37,228 nucleotides of DNA from Rhodoferax sp. (lineage in GTDB: Bacteria > Pseudomonadota > Gammaproteobacteria > Burkholderiales > Burkholderiaceae_C). Below the pieces are notes generated by a model, which was not told the origin of the DNA, did no database searches, and was given only the letters and a program-made list of their open reading frames with translations. The position numbers and the translations under genes are program-made. Positions 16,193-24,740 of the stretch are shown piece by piece; the stretch's first letter is position 1, and every line of letters begins with the position of its first letter. The DNA is taken from positions 1 through 37,228 of the forward strand of contig JAUXWC010000132.1 of the NCBI GenBank assembly GCA_030685025.1. Direction: 5' to 3'.

Positions 16193-18328
16193 GTGACCGA
16201 TTTGCCGTTGGCGGTGCTGCTGGCCGGCACGGCCCTGCTCGGCGCCCTGCTGATGGTGCGCCACTACCGCCAACAGATCACCCGCCTGCGCGACACCTCG
16301 GCTGACCGGGAACTGTTCGACATCAGCAACGAGGCGATCCTGATCCTGGCCAAGGAGACCGGCGAGTTGGTGGATGTCAACGCCCGGTTTGCCAGCCTGT
16401 TTGGTTATCCGGTGGAAGAGGCGGCACGCCAGTCCCTTGGTAGCCTGAGCCAGAACCAGCCGCCCTATACCGAAGCCGACGCGGCCACCTGGATCCGCAA
16501 GGCGCGCCATGCGGGGCCGCAACTGTTCGAGTGGCACGCCCGGCACCGCGACGGCCACCTGTTCTGGGTCGAGGTGTCGGTGCGCCAAGTTCAGTTGGGG
16601 GGCAAGACCCGCATCATTGCCGCGATTCGCGATGTGTCCGAGCGCAAGCTCATCGAGCAGCAGGCCAGCGACCTGGAGCGGCGCATGAAGGAGGTTTACG
16701 AGAACCTGCCCATCGCCGTGTTTGCCATCGATGCCGAGCACCGCGTCACCTTCTGGAACCCGCCCCTGGCGGCCATGACCGGCGTCGAAGCCGCCACCAT
16801 CATCGGCACGCGTGACTGCTGGCGCGGCTTTTACTCGCAAGCGCGCCCCTGCATGTCCAACCTGCTGGTCGACGGGCTCGACGCAGAGGCGCTGGAGCGC
16901 TTCTACGCAGGCAAGTATCGACCCAGCGGTGTGCTGCCAGGCGCCCTGGAGGCGGAGGACTTCTACCCGAGGATGGCCGCTGGCAAGGGTTTGTGGTTGC
17001 AGTTCACCGCCGCGCCGCTGCGCGACGCCGCGGGCCAGGTGGTCGGGGCCATCACCACGCTGGTCGACATCACACGCAGCAAGGCGGCCGAAGCACTGGT
17101 GCTGCGCGAGCGCAACTTCCTGGAAACCCTGATCGAGGCCAACCCCACGCCGGTCTTCTACAAGGATCGGCTCGGGCACTACCTGGGCTGCAATGACGCG
17201 TTTCTCAAGACCACCGGTCGCAAGCGCGAAGAGGTGATCGGCAAGACCGTCTTCGACATAGCGCCGCAACGAATTGCCCAGGAGTATTTCGAACGGGACG
17301 AAGCGCTCTATGCCCACCCGGGACGGCAGGTCTATGACTATGTGGTGCACCAGTCTGGCGGCGGCGTGCGCAACGTAATCTTCCACAAGGCCACCTTTCG
17401 CAACCCACAAGGCGACGTCGCTGGCCTGATTGGCGTGGTGCTCGATGTCACCGACCTGAAGCGGGCCGAGCAGTCCTTGCAGGACCTCAACCTGCAGCTC
17501 GAAGCCCGCGTCGCGGCGCGCACCGGCGAACTCGAACAAGCCATGGGCAAACTGGTGCACGCCGAAAAGCTGGCCGCGCTGGGCAGCCTGGTGGCCGGGA
17601 TCGCCCACGAACTCAACACCCCCATCGGCAATGGCTTGACCGTGGCCAGCGCGCTCGACTTCAAGGTGCAGGCGTTCACCAAGTCGGCAGCCACCGGCCT
17701 GAGGCGCTCCACGCTGGACCAATTCGTCTCCGAAGCACGACTGGCCGCCGACCTGCTGGTGCGCAGCATGACGCGGGCCGCCGAGCTGGTCAGCAACTTC
17801 AAACAGGTCGCCGTGGACCAGACCAGCTCACAGCGACGCCAGTTCGGACTGCCCGCCCTGGTGGATGAAATCGTGTTTTGCCTGCAACCGCTGGTGGATG
17901 AATCGGGGTGCGAAGTCTGCACCGAGATCGAGGCCACGCTCGCGCTGGACAGCTACCCAGGCCCGCTGGGGCAGGTGCTGAGCAACCTCATCACCAATGC
18001 GCTGATCCATGGCTTCGAAGCGTCCGCGCCCGGCACGGTCGCGGTGCATGCGCGCAGGGTGGACAGCCAGCGCCTGCTGATCACGCTGAGCGACAACGGG
18101 CGCGGCATCGACCTGGCGGACCAGCGGCGCATCTTTGAGCCGTTCTTCACGACCCGACTGGGCCATGGCGGCTCTGGTCTGGGCCTGCACGTGGTGCACA
18201 ACATTGTCACCGGCGTGCTGGGCGGCCAGATCGAGGTACGCAGCAGCCCGGGCGCTGGCACCACCTTCCTGCTCAACCTGCCCGTGGCTGCGCCGAGGAC
18301 GGCTGTTGTCGAGTGGGTCTCGCCCTAG
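16193..18328 (+). CDS. Triple-PAS membrane sensor histidine kinase
   Basis: The 711-residue kinase has one N-terminal TM helix (4-22), three PAS domains (about 40-152, 165-295 and 305-425), a coiled coil (425-455), HisKA with IAHELNTPIGN (His472) and HATPase with NLITNALIHG (Asn602), SDNGRGI (Asp634) and GGSGLGLHVV. The second PAS carries a CW-FY-RPCMSNLLVDG insert often seen in kinases of this clade. The third PAS resembles the PAS of the divergent kinase at 12665-15319 (NPxFYK, GCN, VIGKT). Because no receiver is encoded next to it, it may feed the receivers of the divergent operon. The GTG start at 16193 lies 2 nt after the P-loop gene stop; the longer frame overlapping that gene is rejected. 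Confidence 0.9.
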   Translation: MTDLPLAVLLAGTALLGALLMVRHYRQQITRLRDTSADRELFDISNEAILILAKETGELVDVNARFASLFGYPVEEAARQSLGSLSQNQPPYTEADAATWIRKARHAGPQLFEWHARHRDGHLFWVEVSVRQVQLGGKTRIIAAIRDVSERKLIEQQASDLERRMKEVYENLPIAVFAIDAEHRVTFWNPPLAAMTGVEAATIIGTRDCWRGFYSQARPCMSNLLVDGLDAEALERFYAGKYRPSGVLPGALEAEDFYPRMAAGKGLWLQFTAAPLRDAAGQVVGAITTLVDITRSKAAEALVLRERNFLETLIEANPTPVFYKDRLGHYLGCNDAFLKTTGRKREEVIGKTVFDIAPQRIAQEYFERDEALYAHPGRQVYDYVVHQSGGGVRNVIFHKATFRNPQGDVAGLIGVVLDVTDLKRAEQSLQDLNLQLEARVAARTGELEQAMGKLVHAEKLAALGSLVAGIAHELNTPIGNGLTVASALDFKVQAFTKSAATGLRRSTLDQFVSEARLAADLLVRSMTRAAELVSNFKQVAVDQTSSQRRQFGLPALVDEIVFCLQPLVDESGCEVCTEIEATLALDSYPGPLGQVLSNLITNALIHGFEASAPGTVAVHARRVDSQRLLITLSDNGRGIDLADQRRIFEPFFTTRLGHGGSGLGLHVVHNIVTGVLGGQIEVRSSPGAGTTFLLNLPVAAPRTAVVEWVSP

Positions 18329-18340
18329 CCGGGATGCCCC

Positions 18341-18459
18341 TGATCAGTTGGGGACAGAGCTGGCGCACTGCGTGTCGCTGCGGTCTGCCCCGCAAGAACA
18401 CCCCTGATCAGTTGGGGACAGAGCTTGCCCGCTGCGCGGGCTGCGGTCTGTCCCGCAAG
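18341..18459. repeat. Second cluster of the dispersed palindromic repeat
   Basis: Two copies of TGATCAGTTGGGGACAGAGC (18341 and again from 18404) alternate with GGTCTGYCCCGCAAG blocks (18381 and 18445). The arms TTGGGGACAGA and TCTGTCCCGCAA are inverted. The family and orientation match the cluster at 1110-1254, but the spacer sequences differ. It lies between the convergent ends of the triple-PAS kinase and the beta-barrel gene and touches the stop codon of the latter. Confidence 0.85.
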
Positions 18460-18462
18460 GTC

Positions 18463-19689
18463 TCAGAAAGCCCACGTCGCATTGACGTACTGCTGTACAC
18501 GGTTGGGCAGTTGGCGCAACAGCGCCGTGCGCGGCCCGGCCGCGGCGCGCACACCGGCCTGAACCGACACCCGGTCGCCCTGCCAGGCCAGTGACGCGGT
18601 CAGCAGGCGGCCGGCATCGGCTGGCGTGTAGAGCAGGTCCAGCGCCGGTTGCCAGGCACCGCTTTGCCAGGACATACGCAGGAATACATTGCCGCGCCGC
18701 ACATTCGATGAAGCGCCAAACGCATCGGCCTGCCAGGCTAAATTGCCCGCAATCGCGGCGGCCGGCGGGCCTTTGCCCGCCAGCGCGGCAAGCTGGCGGT
18801 TACGCAGACTCCATTCCCGCCAATGCGCATCCGACCGCGCCGAGCCATCCCACCAGGCCTCGGCCATCACGCTGATCTGGCTGGCGTGGGTCCATGTTGT
18901 GCCAATCAGCAATTGCTGAACATGGTCAAGCGATGCGGCCTGCCACGGGTTGGTGTGGGCCAGCGCATCCGATGCCGCCATGCCGCGCGTATCAACGCGC
19001 CGCTGATAACGCCAGGAGCCATGGAGCTCCAGCGCATCGGTGGCCACCCAGGCCACTGCCGCACCCACGCCTGCGCCGGTGCGCGCGCCGATGCGTGCAA
19101 AGCCGTGCCAATCCAGCGCCCCGTCGCGCCGGTAGACCCGGGCTGCCAGCGCCGGCTCCTGGGCGCCACGGCGGTCCGACTGGTGGGTGGGATTGACCCA
19201 GACCAGGGACCAGGCCGTATCGGCATTGAAATGCTCCACTGCGAGCACCGGGCGCCCCGGCGCCGCGCTGCTGGCAAAGCTGCGGCGCGCTTCCTGCTGC
19301 ACCATGTCGTTGGGTCGAAAACCATAACCGACATCCCAAGCCACCACCTTCTTGCCCAGCGCGAACTGCCAGGCGCCAGCATCGTGCGATAGCACCAGTT
19401 CGTTCACCCAACCCCGACTGTTGGTGGCGCGGCCCTGCACGTGCCTGGCCTCCAGCGTGACCACGGCGGTGAAGCCGGGCCGGCTGGCATGCAGCTCACT
19501 GTGCACGATGGCGCCGCCGCTGGGCAGCGGCGCGGTGCCTGGCGCCACCACGTTGGCCGCCGCCAATGGCCCGTCACTGGCAGCGCTTGCCGCATCCCAT
19601 TGCGCCCGAAGCTGCCCGCTGGTCTCCCACTGGGCGAAGCCGGGCATGGCGCAGGCGCTCAGCACTGCGGCCAAAGTCAATCGGCGCAT
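18463..19689 (-). CDS. Outer-membrane beta-barrel protein, last gene of the Lol-like operon
   Basis: This 408-residue protein has a signal peptide (MRRLTLAAVLSACAMPGFA, cleaved near 19) and then alternating aromatic/hydrophobic strands with long loops. It ends in a C-terminal Phe (QQYVNATWAF), the usual signal for BAM-dependent outer-membrane insertion. VVAWDVGYGFRPNDMVQQ resembles porin or TonB-independent barrel families, but I do not recognise a named family. It starts 3 nt after the stop of the LolA-like gene, following GGAG, and is the fifth gene of a compact operon. Its role is probably as the outer-membrane destination, receptor or pore of that system. Confidence 0.82.
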   Translation of the reverse strand: MRRLTLAAVLSACAMPGFAQWETSGQLRAQWDAASAASDGPLAAANVVAPGTAPLPSGGAIVHSELHASRPGFTAVVTLEARHVQGRATNSRGWVNELVLSHDAGAWQFALGKKVVAWDVGYGFRPNDMVQQEARRSFASSAAPGRPVLAVEHFNADTAWSLVWVNPTHQSDRRGAQEPALAARVYRRDGALDWHGFARIGARTGAGVGAAVAWVATDALELHGSWRYQRRVDTRGMAASDALAHTNPWQAASLDHVQQLLIGTTWTHASQISVMAEAWWDGSARSDAHWREWSLRNRQLAALAGKGPPAAAIAGNLAWQADAFGASSNVRRGNVFLRMSWQSGAWQPALDLLYTPADAGRLLTASLAWQGDRVSVQAGVRAAAGPRTALLRQLPNRVQQYVNATWAF

Positions 19690-19692
19690 GGC

Positions 19693-20469
19693 CTACTCCA
19701 GCGCCGGGTTCTTGGCCAGGAACATCGGGTTGAGCCAGGTCTCGGGCACCACGCGTTCCCTGCGGCCCAGGTAACGCACCCGGGTTTCCTTGTGGTTGCT
19801 CAGTTTGTCCTGCAGCACCATCTCGGTCACCATGGTCGGCGCGGCGGGCTTGTCCATCACAAAGCGGGCCTGCTTGGCCAGCTTGTCGGATTGCACATAC
19901 AGGTCGGCCCGGATCGGTTCGTGGCGCGTCTTGCCCAGCCACAGCTCGATGCGCTGGTAGGTCACCCCCTTGCGTGCTGCGTTCAGGCTCAGGTGCAGGC
20001 AAGCCTGCTGCGGGGCCGTGGCGTCGGCTTGTGCGCAACGCTCCTCGCCCACCAGCGTACCGCTGTAGTCGTCGGCCCAGCTCATGGTCGCGATGTCACC
20101 GGTGGAGGCATCGCCCAGCAGTTTTTGCATCGGGGTGATGCGCATGGGGCGCTGGCTGTTGGGCATCAGCAGCCAGAAGTCGTCGCCCAGCATCAGTACC
20201 TTTTGGCCCTTCTCAGCCGGGCTTTGCATCAGCACCAGGGACTGGCGTTTGGCCTGGGCGAACACTCGGTACAGGCGCTCTTTGTCGGGTGAGCCGTCGC
20301 TGTTGAAGACACTGATCTGCGTATCAACCTGCAGGTTGTCCGAACTCATGCGGAAGCGGTCCGCGGCTTTCAGCAGCGATGGCACATCAGCCGGCTGCGC
20401 CTGTGCCGCAAACGCCATCGTCATCGCGAGGCCAAAGGCCGCGGCGATCCAGGACTTTGTAGTGATCAT
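19693..20469 (-). CDS. LolA-like outer-membrane lipoprotein-sorting protein
   Basis: This is a 258-residue periplasmic protein with a signal peptide (cut after AQA, about 24). LLKAADRFRMSSDNLQVDTQISVFN, MLGDDFWLLMPNSQRPMRITPMQKLLGDAS and DDYSGTLVGEE are characteristic of the LolA-like family (PF17131) that accompanies RND/MMPL or LolCDE-like transporters. Such proteins form an open beta-barrel half that carries lipid-modified cargo between membranes. It lies 15 nt after the permease gene with a GGAG site and 3 nt before the barrel gene. It is not housekeeping LolA, which is usually shorter. The cargo is unknown. Confidence 0.87.
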   Translation of the reverse strand: MITTKSWIAAAFGLAMTMAFAAQAQPADVPSLLKAADRFRMSSDNLQVDTQISVFNSDGSPDKERLYRVFAQAKRQSLVLMQSPAEKGQKVLMLGDDFWLLMPNSQRPMRITPMQKLLGDASTGDIATMSWADDYSGTLVGEERCAQADATAPQQACLHLSLNAARKGVTYQRIELWLGKTRHEPIRADLYVQSDKLAKQARFVMDKPAAPTMVTEMVLQDKLSNHKETRVRYLGRRERVVPETWLNPMFLAKNPALE

Positions 20470-20484
20470 GAGGTAGCTCCAGTT

Positions 20485-21705
20485 TCAGGTATGGGCCAGC
20501 GCTTCCACCACCGGCATGTTCACGGTTCTGCGCGCCACCCAGGTGGAAGCCAGCACGGTAAGGGTGACCATGGTCAACATGGTGGCGAGGTACATCAGCG
20601 CATCGAAGGTGATCAGCAGCGGGTAGCCATTGGTCTGGCCCGGCGGCGGCGGCATTTCCACCGGCACCACCATGAGGAACACCGTCACCGACAAGGCCAC
20701 CGCCGCGCCGGCCAGGGCACCCACGCCGCCCAGCACCATGCCCTCCAGGCCCAGCGTGCGCAGCAGTTGCGACGGCAAGGTGCCCATCGCCCGCAGCGTG
20801 CCCACTTCCCGAGTGCGTTCGATGATCGCCATGGCCATGGCGTTGGTCACCACAAACACCACGATCAGCCCAATGATCAAGCCCAAGGCGCCGAAGATGC
20901 GGTTGTAGAGCTCCTTGACCGACTTGTAGAAGAAGGCCTGGTCCAGCCAGGTTTGAACCGTCAGCGCCGGGTTGTCCGCCGCCACGCGCTGCTGGGCCGC
21001 CTCGGTCATGTCCATGCGGCTGAGGAATACACCCAGGCTGGAAATCCGCTTGGTATTGAGCAGCTTCTGCGCGGTGGCGATGTCGGTGTAGATGAAGCGC
21101 CGGTCCATGTCGGGCACACCGGTCGAGAACACGCCCTTGACGACCACATCCATGGCGTTCAGTGCGCCCTGCGAGGTGCTGGCCAACAAGGTCAGGCTGC
21201 TGCCAGGCTTGGCTTTGAGGCTTTTGGCCAGGCCTTCACCCAGCATCACCTCGGCGTCCTTGGCGCCGCTGGACAATACCTCGCCAGCGGTGACGCGCAG
21301 GAACGGGCCCTTGACGGCGAACTCGCTGTCCGGATCAATGCCGGTGGCCATCATCACCGTCGACTTGTCGCCGTTGCTGATCAGGCCGCTGAACTCGACC
21401 CGTGGCAAGACCTGGCGTACCTGCGGGTCGGCCAGCAGTTGGCTGCGCAGCTCGGCCGCGTTGTCCAGCCCGTGCTGCAAGGGCGTGTCTTCGTCCTTGT
21501 CGAACTGCGCAGGCTTGGCCAGAATCAGGTGGCCGGTGCTGCGCGAGGCCATCTCCGACAGGCCCTTGTAGGTGGACAAGGCAAAGCCACCGGCCACCAA
21601 TATCGCCGCCGTGCCCAGCGCGGCGATCGACACCGTGACCAGTGAGCGGCGCCGGTTGCGCAGGGTGTTCTGCCAGGCAAATTTCAGCCACTTGATTTCC
21701 ATCAT
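20485..21705 (-). CDS. LolC/E-like (FtsX/MacB_PCD) ABC transporter permease
   Basis: The 406-residue permease has four TM helices: TM1 (about 22-44), a large periplasmic MacB_PCD domain (45-265) and three C-terminal TMs (about 280-390) flanking ERTREVGTLRAMGTLPSQLL, the coupling helix of FtsX-type permeases. This type-VII ABC topology is mechanotransmission: it moves periplasmic cargo rather than transporting across the inner membrane. The paired upstream ATPase overlaps by ATGA at 21705. Two consecutive ATGs are possible starts; the first is taken. Partners in the same operon, a LolA-like carrier and a beta-barrel, favour a lipoprotein or lipid release role over drug efflux. Confidence 0.9.
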   Translation of the reverse strand: MMEIKWLKFAWQNTLRNRRRSLVTVSIAALGTAAILVAGGFALSTYKGLSEMASRSTGHLILAKPAQFDKDEDTPLQHGLDNAAELRSQLLADPQVRQVLPRVEFSGLISNGDKSTVMMATGIDPDSEFAVKGPFLRVTAGEVLSSGAKDAEVMLGEGLAKSLKAKPGSSLTLLASTSQGALNAMDVVVKGVFSTGVPDMDRRFIYTDIATAQKLLNTKRISSLGVFLSRMDMTEAAQQRVAADNPALTVQTWLDQAFFYKSVKELYNRIFGALGLIIGLIVVFVVTNAMAMAIIERTREVGTLRAMGTLPSQLLRTLGLEGMVLGGVGALAGAAVALSVTVFLMVVPVEMPPPPGQTNGYPLLITFDALMYLATMLTMVTLTVLASTWVARRTVNMPVVEALAHT

Positions 21706-22385
21706 TGCAGTCTCCCATCGAGCAAGGCCACGATGCGGTCGCAGCGGCTGGTCAGCCGGCTGTCGTGCGTGGCGATCACAAAGGCGGCACCTTCGGCGTG
21801 GCCGCGTTCACGCATCAGCTCCAGCACCTGGTCGGCGGTGTGTGAATCCAGGCTGGCGGTGGGTTCGTCGGCAATCACCAGCCGGGGCCGCTTGACCAGT
21901 GCGCGGGCAATCGCCACCCGCTGGCGCTGTCCGCCGGACAGGGCGTCGGGCCGGTGGTGGGCATGGTCTTGCAGGCCCACGGCCACAAGCTGGGCCGCCA
22001 CGCGCTGGCGCCGCTCGGCGGCACCCACACCGGCAATGAACAGCGGATAGTCCACGTTCTCGGCCACCGTCATCACCGGCACCAAATTGAAGCTCTGGAA
22101 CACAAAGCCCATCACATCGCGGCGCAGCAAGGTGCGCTGCACCTCGTTCAAGCCCTTGACCGAGGTGCCGCCCAAAACGATGTCGCCGGAGTCCGGCGTG
22201 TCGATCAGGCCGCACAGGTTCAGGATGGTGCTCTTGCCGCTGCCCGAGGGGCCAGTGAGCGCCAGCAACTCGCCGCGCCGCACGCTTAGGTCGACGCCTT
22301 GCAGCGCGCGCACGACGTGCTCGCCCAAGCGGTAGGTCTTGTGCACGCCGTGCAGCTCGACCACGATGGGGTGGGAACTGTTCAT
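21702..22385 (-). CDS. LolD-like ABC transporter ATPase
   Basis: This 227-residue ATPase has Walker A GPSGSGKS (45-52), a Q-loop in FVFQSFNLVPV, signature LSGGQRQRVAIARAL, Walker B LVIADEPTASLD and a switch His in IATHD. Length and motifs fit the LolD/MacB branch. It overlaps both neighbours by 4 nt (ATGA), at the 5' end with the helical periplasmic protein gene and at the 3' end with the permease gene. It would power the permease at 20485-21705. It is a paralogue of, and distinct from, the MacB-type ATPase at 354-1121. Confidence 0.93.
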   Translation of the reverse strand: MNSSHPIVVELHGVHKTYRLGEHVVRALQGVDLSVRRGELLALTGPSGSGKSTILNLCGLIDTPDSGDIVLGGTSVKGLNEVQRTLLRRDVMGFVFQSFNLVPVMTVAENVDYPLFIAGVGAAERRQRVAAQLVAVGLQDHAHHRPDALSGGQRQRVAIARALVKRPRLVIADEPTASLDSHTADQVLELMRERGHAEGAAFVIATHDSRLTSRCDRIVALLDGRLQ

Positions 22386-23038
22386 GACGCCAACGCCTTG
22401 AGCTGTTCACGTGCCGCCTGAGCCTGTGGCGCGTTGGCGTCGACCACCTGGTTCAGGTACTTGCGCGCGTCATCGGTGCGTTGCTCCTTGACGGCGAGCT
22501 TGGCCGCGCGCAACCAGACCGAGCCCTGAAACGCCAGCGGCGCCGATGCGAGCAGTGGACTGGCCAACACCTCACCGAGCAGCTTGGCGCCGCGCGCGCC
22601 GCGATTCATGAAGCCGGGCACCGCCAGAAAGGTGGTGGCCGCCACAAAACGCACCTCCAGCGAGCCGGGCGTGTTGTGTTGCACCACGGCGTCGTGGGCG
22701 GGCGTCAGCAAGGCCAGGGCTTTGTCCAGTGCCGCCATGCCGTCTTCGGCAAAGCTCATTTTCTTCCATGGCAGCATGGTGGTGGTGGCCTTCATGGTGG
22801 TGGCCGCACCGGCGTAGGCCATCAGCACGGGGTTGGCTGGCTCGGCTTTGAGCAGGGCTCCAAAACTGTCGGCAGCCTGGCTGATCGCTGCCTCGTCACC
22901 ACCAGATGCCTGCGAGAACAGCTTGAACGCGGGCGCAAACTGCTCCTGGGGAGCCGCGTAAAGCAGGCCCGCGCCCAGCAGCGCGGCGCTGACCAGGGCG
23001 AGACGAAGGGAGCGGCGGGCAGTGGGTTGGTTACACAT
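22382..23038 (-). CDS. Exported helical (TPR-like) protein, first gene of the Lol-like operon
   Basis: The 218-residue protein has an N-terminal signal sequence (hydrophobic 11-27, cleavage near YAA-PQ) and then mostly amphipathic helices with Ala-rich TPR-like pairs (DSFGALLKAEPANPVLMAYAG; AREQLKALAS at the end). I do not recognise a family. The ATG at 23038 follows AAGGA; the longer frame to 23191 lacks a sensible N terminus and is rejected. It overlaps the ATPase gene by ATGA. As the first gene of the unit, it may act as a periplasmic scaffold or chaperone for cargo of the carrier. Confidence 0.75.
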   Translation of the reverse strand: MCNQPTARRSLRLALVSAALLGAGLLYAAPQEQFAPAFKLFSQASGGDEAAISQAADSFGALLKAEPANPVLMAYAGAATTMKATTTMLPWKKMSFAEDGMAALDKALALLTPAHDAVVQHNTPGSLEVRFVAATTFLAVPGFMNRGARGAKLLGEVLASPLLASAPLAFQGSVWLRAAKLAVKEQRTDDARKYLNQVVDANAPQAQAAREQLKALAS

Positions 23039-23329
23039 GAAACAGTCCTTTAGAAATGGCGTGATAGACAGGAACGCAGCGAAGCGTAGATAAGCCCACG
23101 CCGGCGCACACCTGCTTTGCGACACAACAGCGCCTTGCGGCGCCAAGAGGGCCCAAAACGGCGCCAGTGGTTTGGCGCCGCGCGCGATCAAACAGACATC
23201 TCACGCGCTGACACCACCATTAAGCAAACTTATGGCGACGTATTTCTACTCAGCTAGGGTTAGTCCGTCTGCCCTGTTGCGCCCAATCTCCCTACAGTGA
23301 CCAGTCCCCGTACTGACCGGAGCTACCGT
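23039..23329. other. Divergent intergenic region, no gene seen
   Basis: These 291 nt separate the Lol-like operon (minus strand) from the binding-protein gene (plus strand). I see no open frame with gene-like composition, no repeat of the dispersed families and no clear promoter boxes. A GGAG ribosome site precedes the ATG at 23330. Promoters for both directions must lie here. Confidence 0.5.
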
Positions 23330-24490
23330 ATGCAAATGACCCTTTCGCGCCGCGGCGCACTTGCCCTGCTGGCACTCGGTGCCATCGCCAGCGCCACCGT
23401 CATGACGGGCTGCGACAGCACGCCCTCCACCGTCAAGATTGGCGTGGCGCAACCGCTCACCGGCAACCTGGCCGCGCTGGGGCAGGACTTGCTCAACGGC
23501 GTCAACCTGGCCGTCGAAGAGCTCAACAAAGAGGGTTTCAAGATCAACGGCAAGACCGTCACCATCGAGGTCATCGCGGTGGACGACCGCGCCAACGCCG
23601 AGACTGGCGTCGAAGTAGCCAAACAACTGGTGGACGCCGGGGTGGTGGCCGTGATTGGCCACTTAAATTCCGGCGTCAGCATCGCCGCCGCCCCGATTTA
23701 CGCCGAGAAAAACATCGCCCAGATGGCGATCTCGACCAACCCCAAGTTCACCGCACTGGGCCTGAACACCACCTTTCGCCTGGTGGCCAACGACACCCTG
23801 CAGGCCAAGGCCATCGGCAGTTTCTCGGCCTCGCAGTTCAAGGCCACCAAGTACGCCTTGCTCGATGACGGCACGCCCTACGGCAAGGACCTGGCGGCCG
23901 GCGCGGCGGTGCAGCTCAAGAACGCCAAGAAGGAGATCGTGCTGCAGCAGTCGTTTGACGACAAGACCACCAAGTTCGACGAATTGGCGGGCAAGCTCAA
24001 GGCGGGCAACATCGAGGTGATTGTGTCCACCCTGAACGACTTCCAGATCATTGCCCTGATCGAGGCACTCAAGAAGATCAGCTACACCGACGTCTACATG
24101 CTGGGCGGCGACACCATCAAGACCACGCTGATGCTCAAGGGCGCCGGCGTGCTCAAGGGCCTGTACGCCACCTCGCCGATTCTGGAGCCACGCGAATTCA
24201 CCGCCGGTGCCGCCTTCCTGGACAAGTACCGCGCCAAGTTCAAGATCGAGCCCGCCTACGCCGGCCACTACACCTACGACGCCATGCACGTGCTGGCCGG
24301 CGCGATGCGCCGCGCCGAATCAGCCAACCCCAAGAAGATCGTGGAAACCCTGCGCAAGATCGATGGCTACGCCCCCGCCACCGGCTCGATGAAATGGGAC
24401 GACGTGGGTGAGCAGCGTTACGGTGTCATCGGCGTCTACAGCGCGCGTGGTTCCACCTGGGAATCACAGGTTCGCTCCGACTCCTGGTAA
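23330..24490 (+). CDS. Branched-chain amino-acid-type (LivJ-like) substrate-binding lipoprotein
   Basis: The 386-residue type-I periplasmic binding protein has a lipobox (VMTGC, Cys28) after a signal sequence, KIGVAQPLTGNLAALGQDLLNGVNLAVEE, a VAVIGHLNSGVSIAAAPIYA hinge block and GHYTYDAMHVLAGAMRRAE near the end. It follows the PF13458 (Peripla_BP_6) pattern of Liv-type uptake systems for branched-chain amino acids, amides or aromatic acids. No liv permease or ATPase gene is adjacent, so it may serve a remote system. The ATG at 23330 has GGAG 8 nt upstream; the longer frame to 23297 adds only charged sequence ahead of the signal. Confidence 0.92.
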   Translation: MQMTLSRRGALALLALGAIASATVMTGCDSTPSTVKIGVAQPLTGNLAALGQDLLNGVNLAVEELNKEGFKINGKTVTIEVIAVDDRANAETGVEVAKQLVDAGVVAVIGHLNSGVSIAAAPIYAEKNIAQMAISTNPKFTALGLNTTFRLVANDTLQAKAIGSFSASQFKATKYALLDDGTPYGKDLAAGAAVQLKNAKKEIVLQQSFDDKTTKFDELAGKLKAGNIEVIVSTLNDFQIIALIEALKKISYTDVYMLGGDTIKTTLMLKGAGVLKGLYATSPILEPREFTAGAAFLDKYRAKFKIEPAYAGHYTYDAMHVLAGAMRRAESANPKKIVETLRKIDGYAPATGSMKWDDVGEQRYGVIGVYSARGSTWESQVRSDSW

Positions 24491-24740
24491 GCCCTCAAGG
24501 GCTCGGCCGGCTTTGGCATTGGTATTGGTATTGGCACACGGGGTGTGACAAGCGTTGCCAAACACAATCAGGCACCGCGCCAGCCGCGCCCGCAACGGAT
24601 GGACGGCGATCACCTTGCGCCCAACGGCGTTTACTGATCAGCGGTGTTGCGGGACACTTGAACCAGTGGGTGACCACGCCAAGCGCAGGGCGGAGTTCTT
24701 GAAGTTGTCCAAGCAGACGACTTGGGTGGAGTACCAAAGC
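24491..24740. other. Intergenic region with a short hexamer tract
   Basis: This gap between the binding protein and the HD-GYP-like gene contains a short TTGGTA-type tandem (about 24515-24537) and otherwise no structure I can support. The HD-GYP-like frame is open back to 24555, but that extension is not family-like. Confidence 0.4.

Noticed and set aside
20485-23038. Second MacAB drug-efflux system
   Set aside because: No MacA-like adaptor is encoded here; the LolA-like carrier and barrel fit a Lol-type function better.
24555-24740. Upstream extension of the HD-GYP-like protein
   Set aside because: The sequence is basic and low in structure, with no ribosome site; the ATG at 24741 has GGAG upstream.
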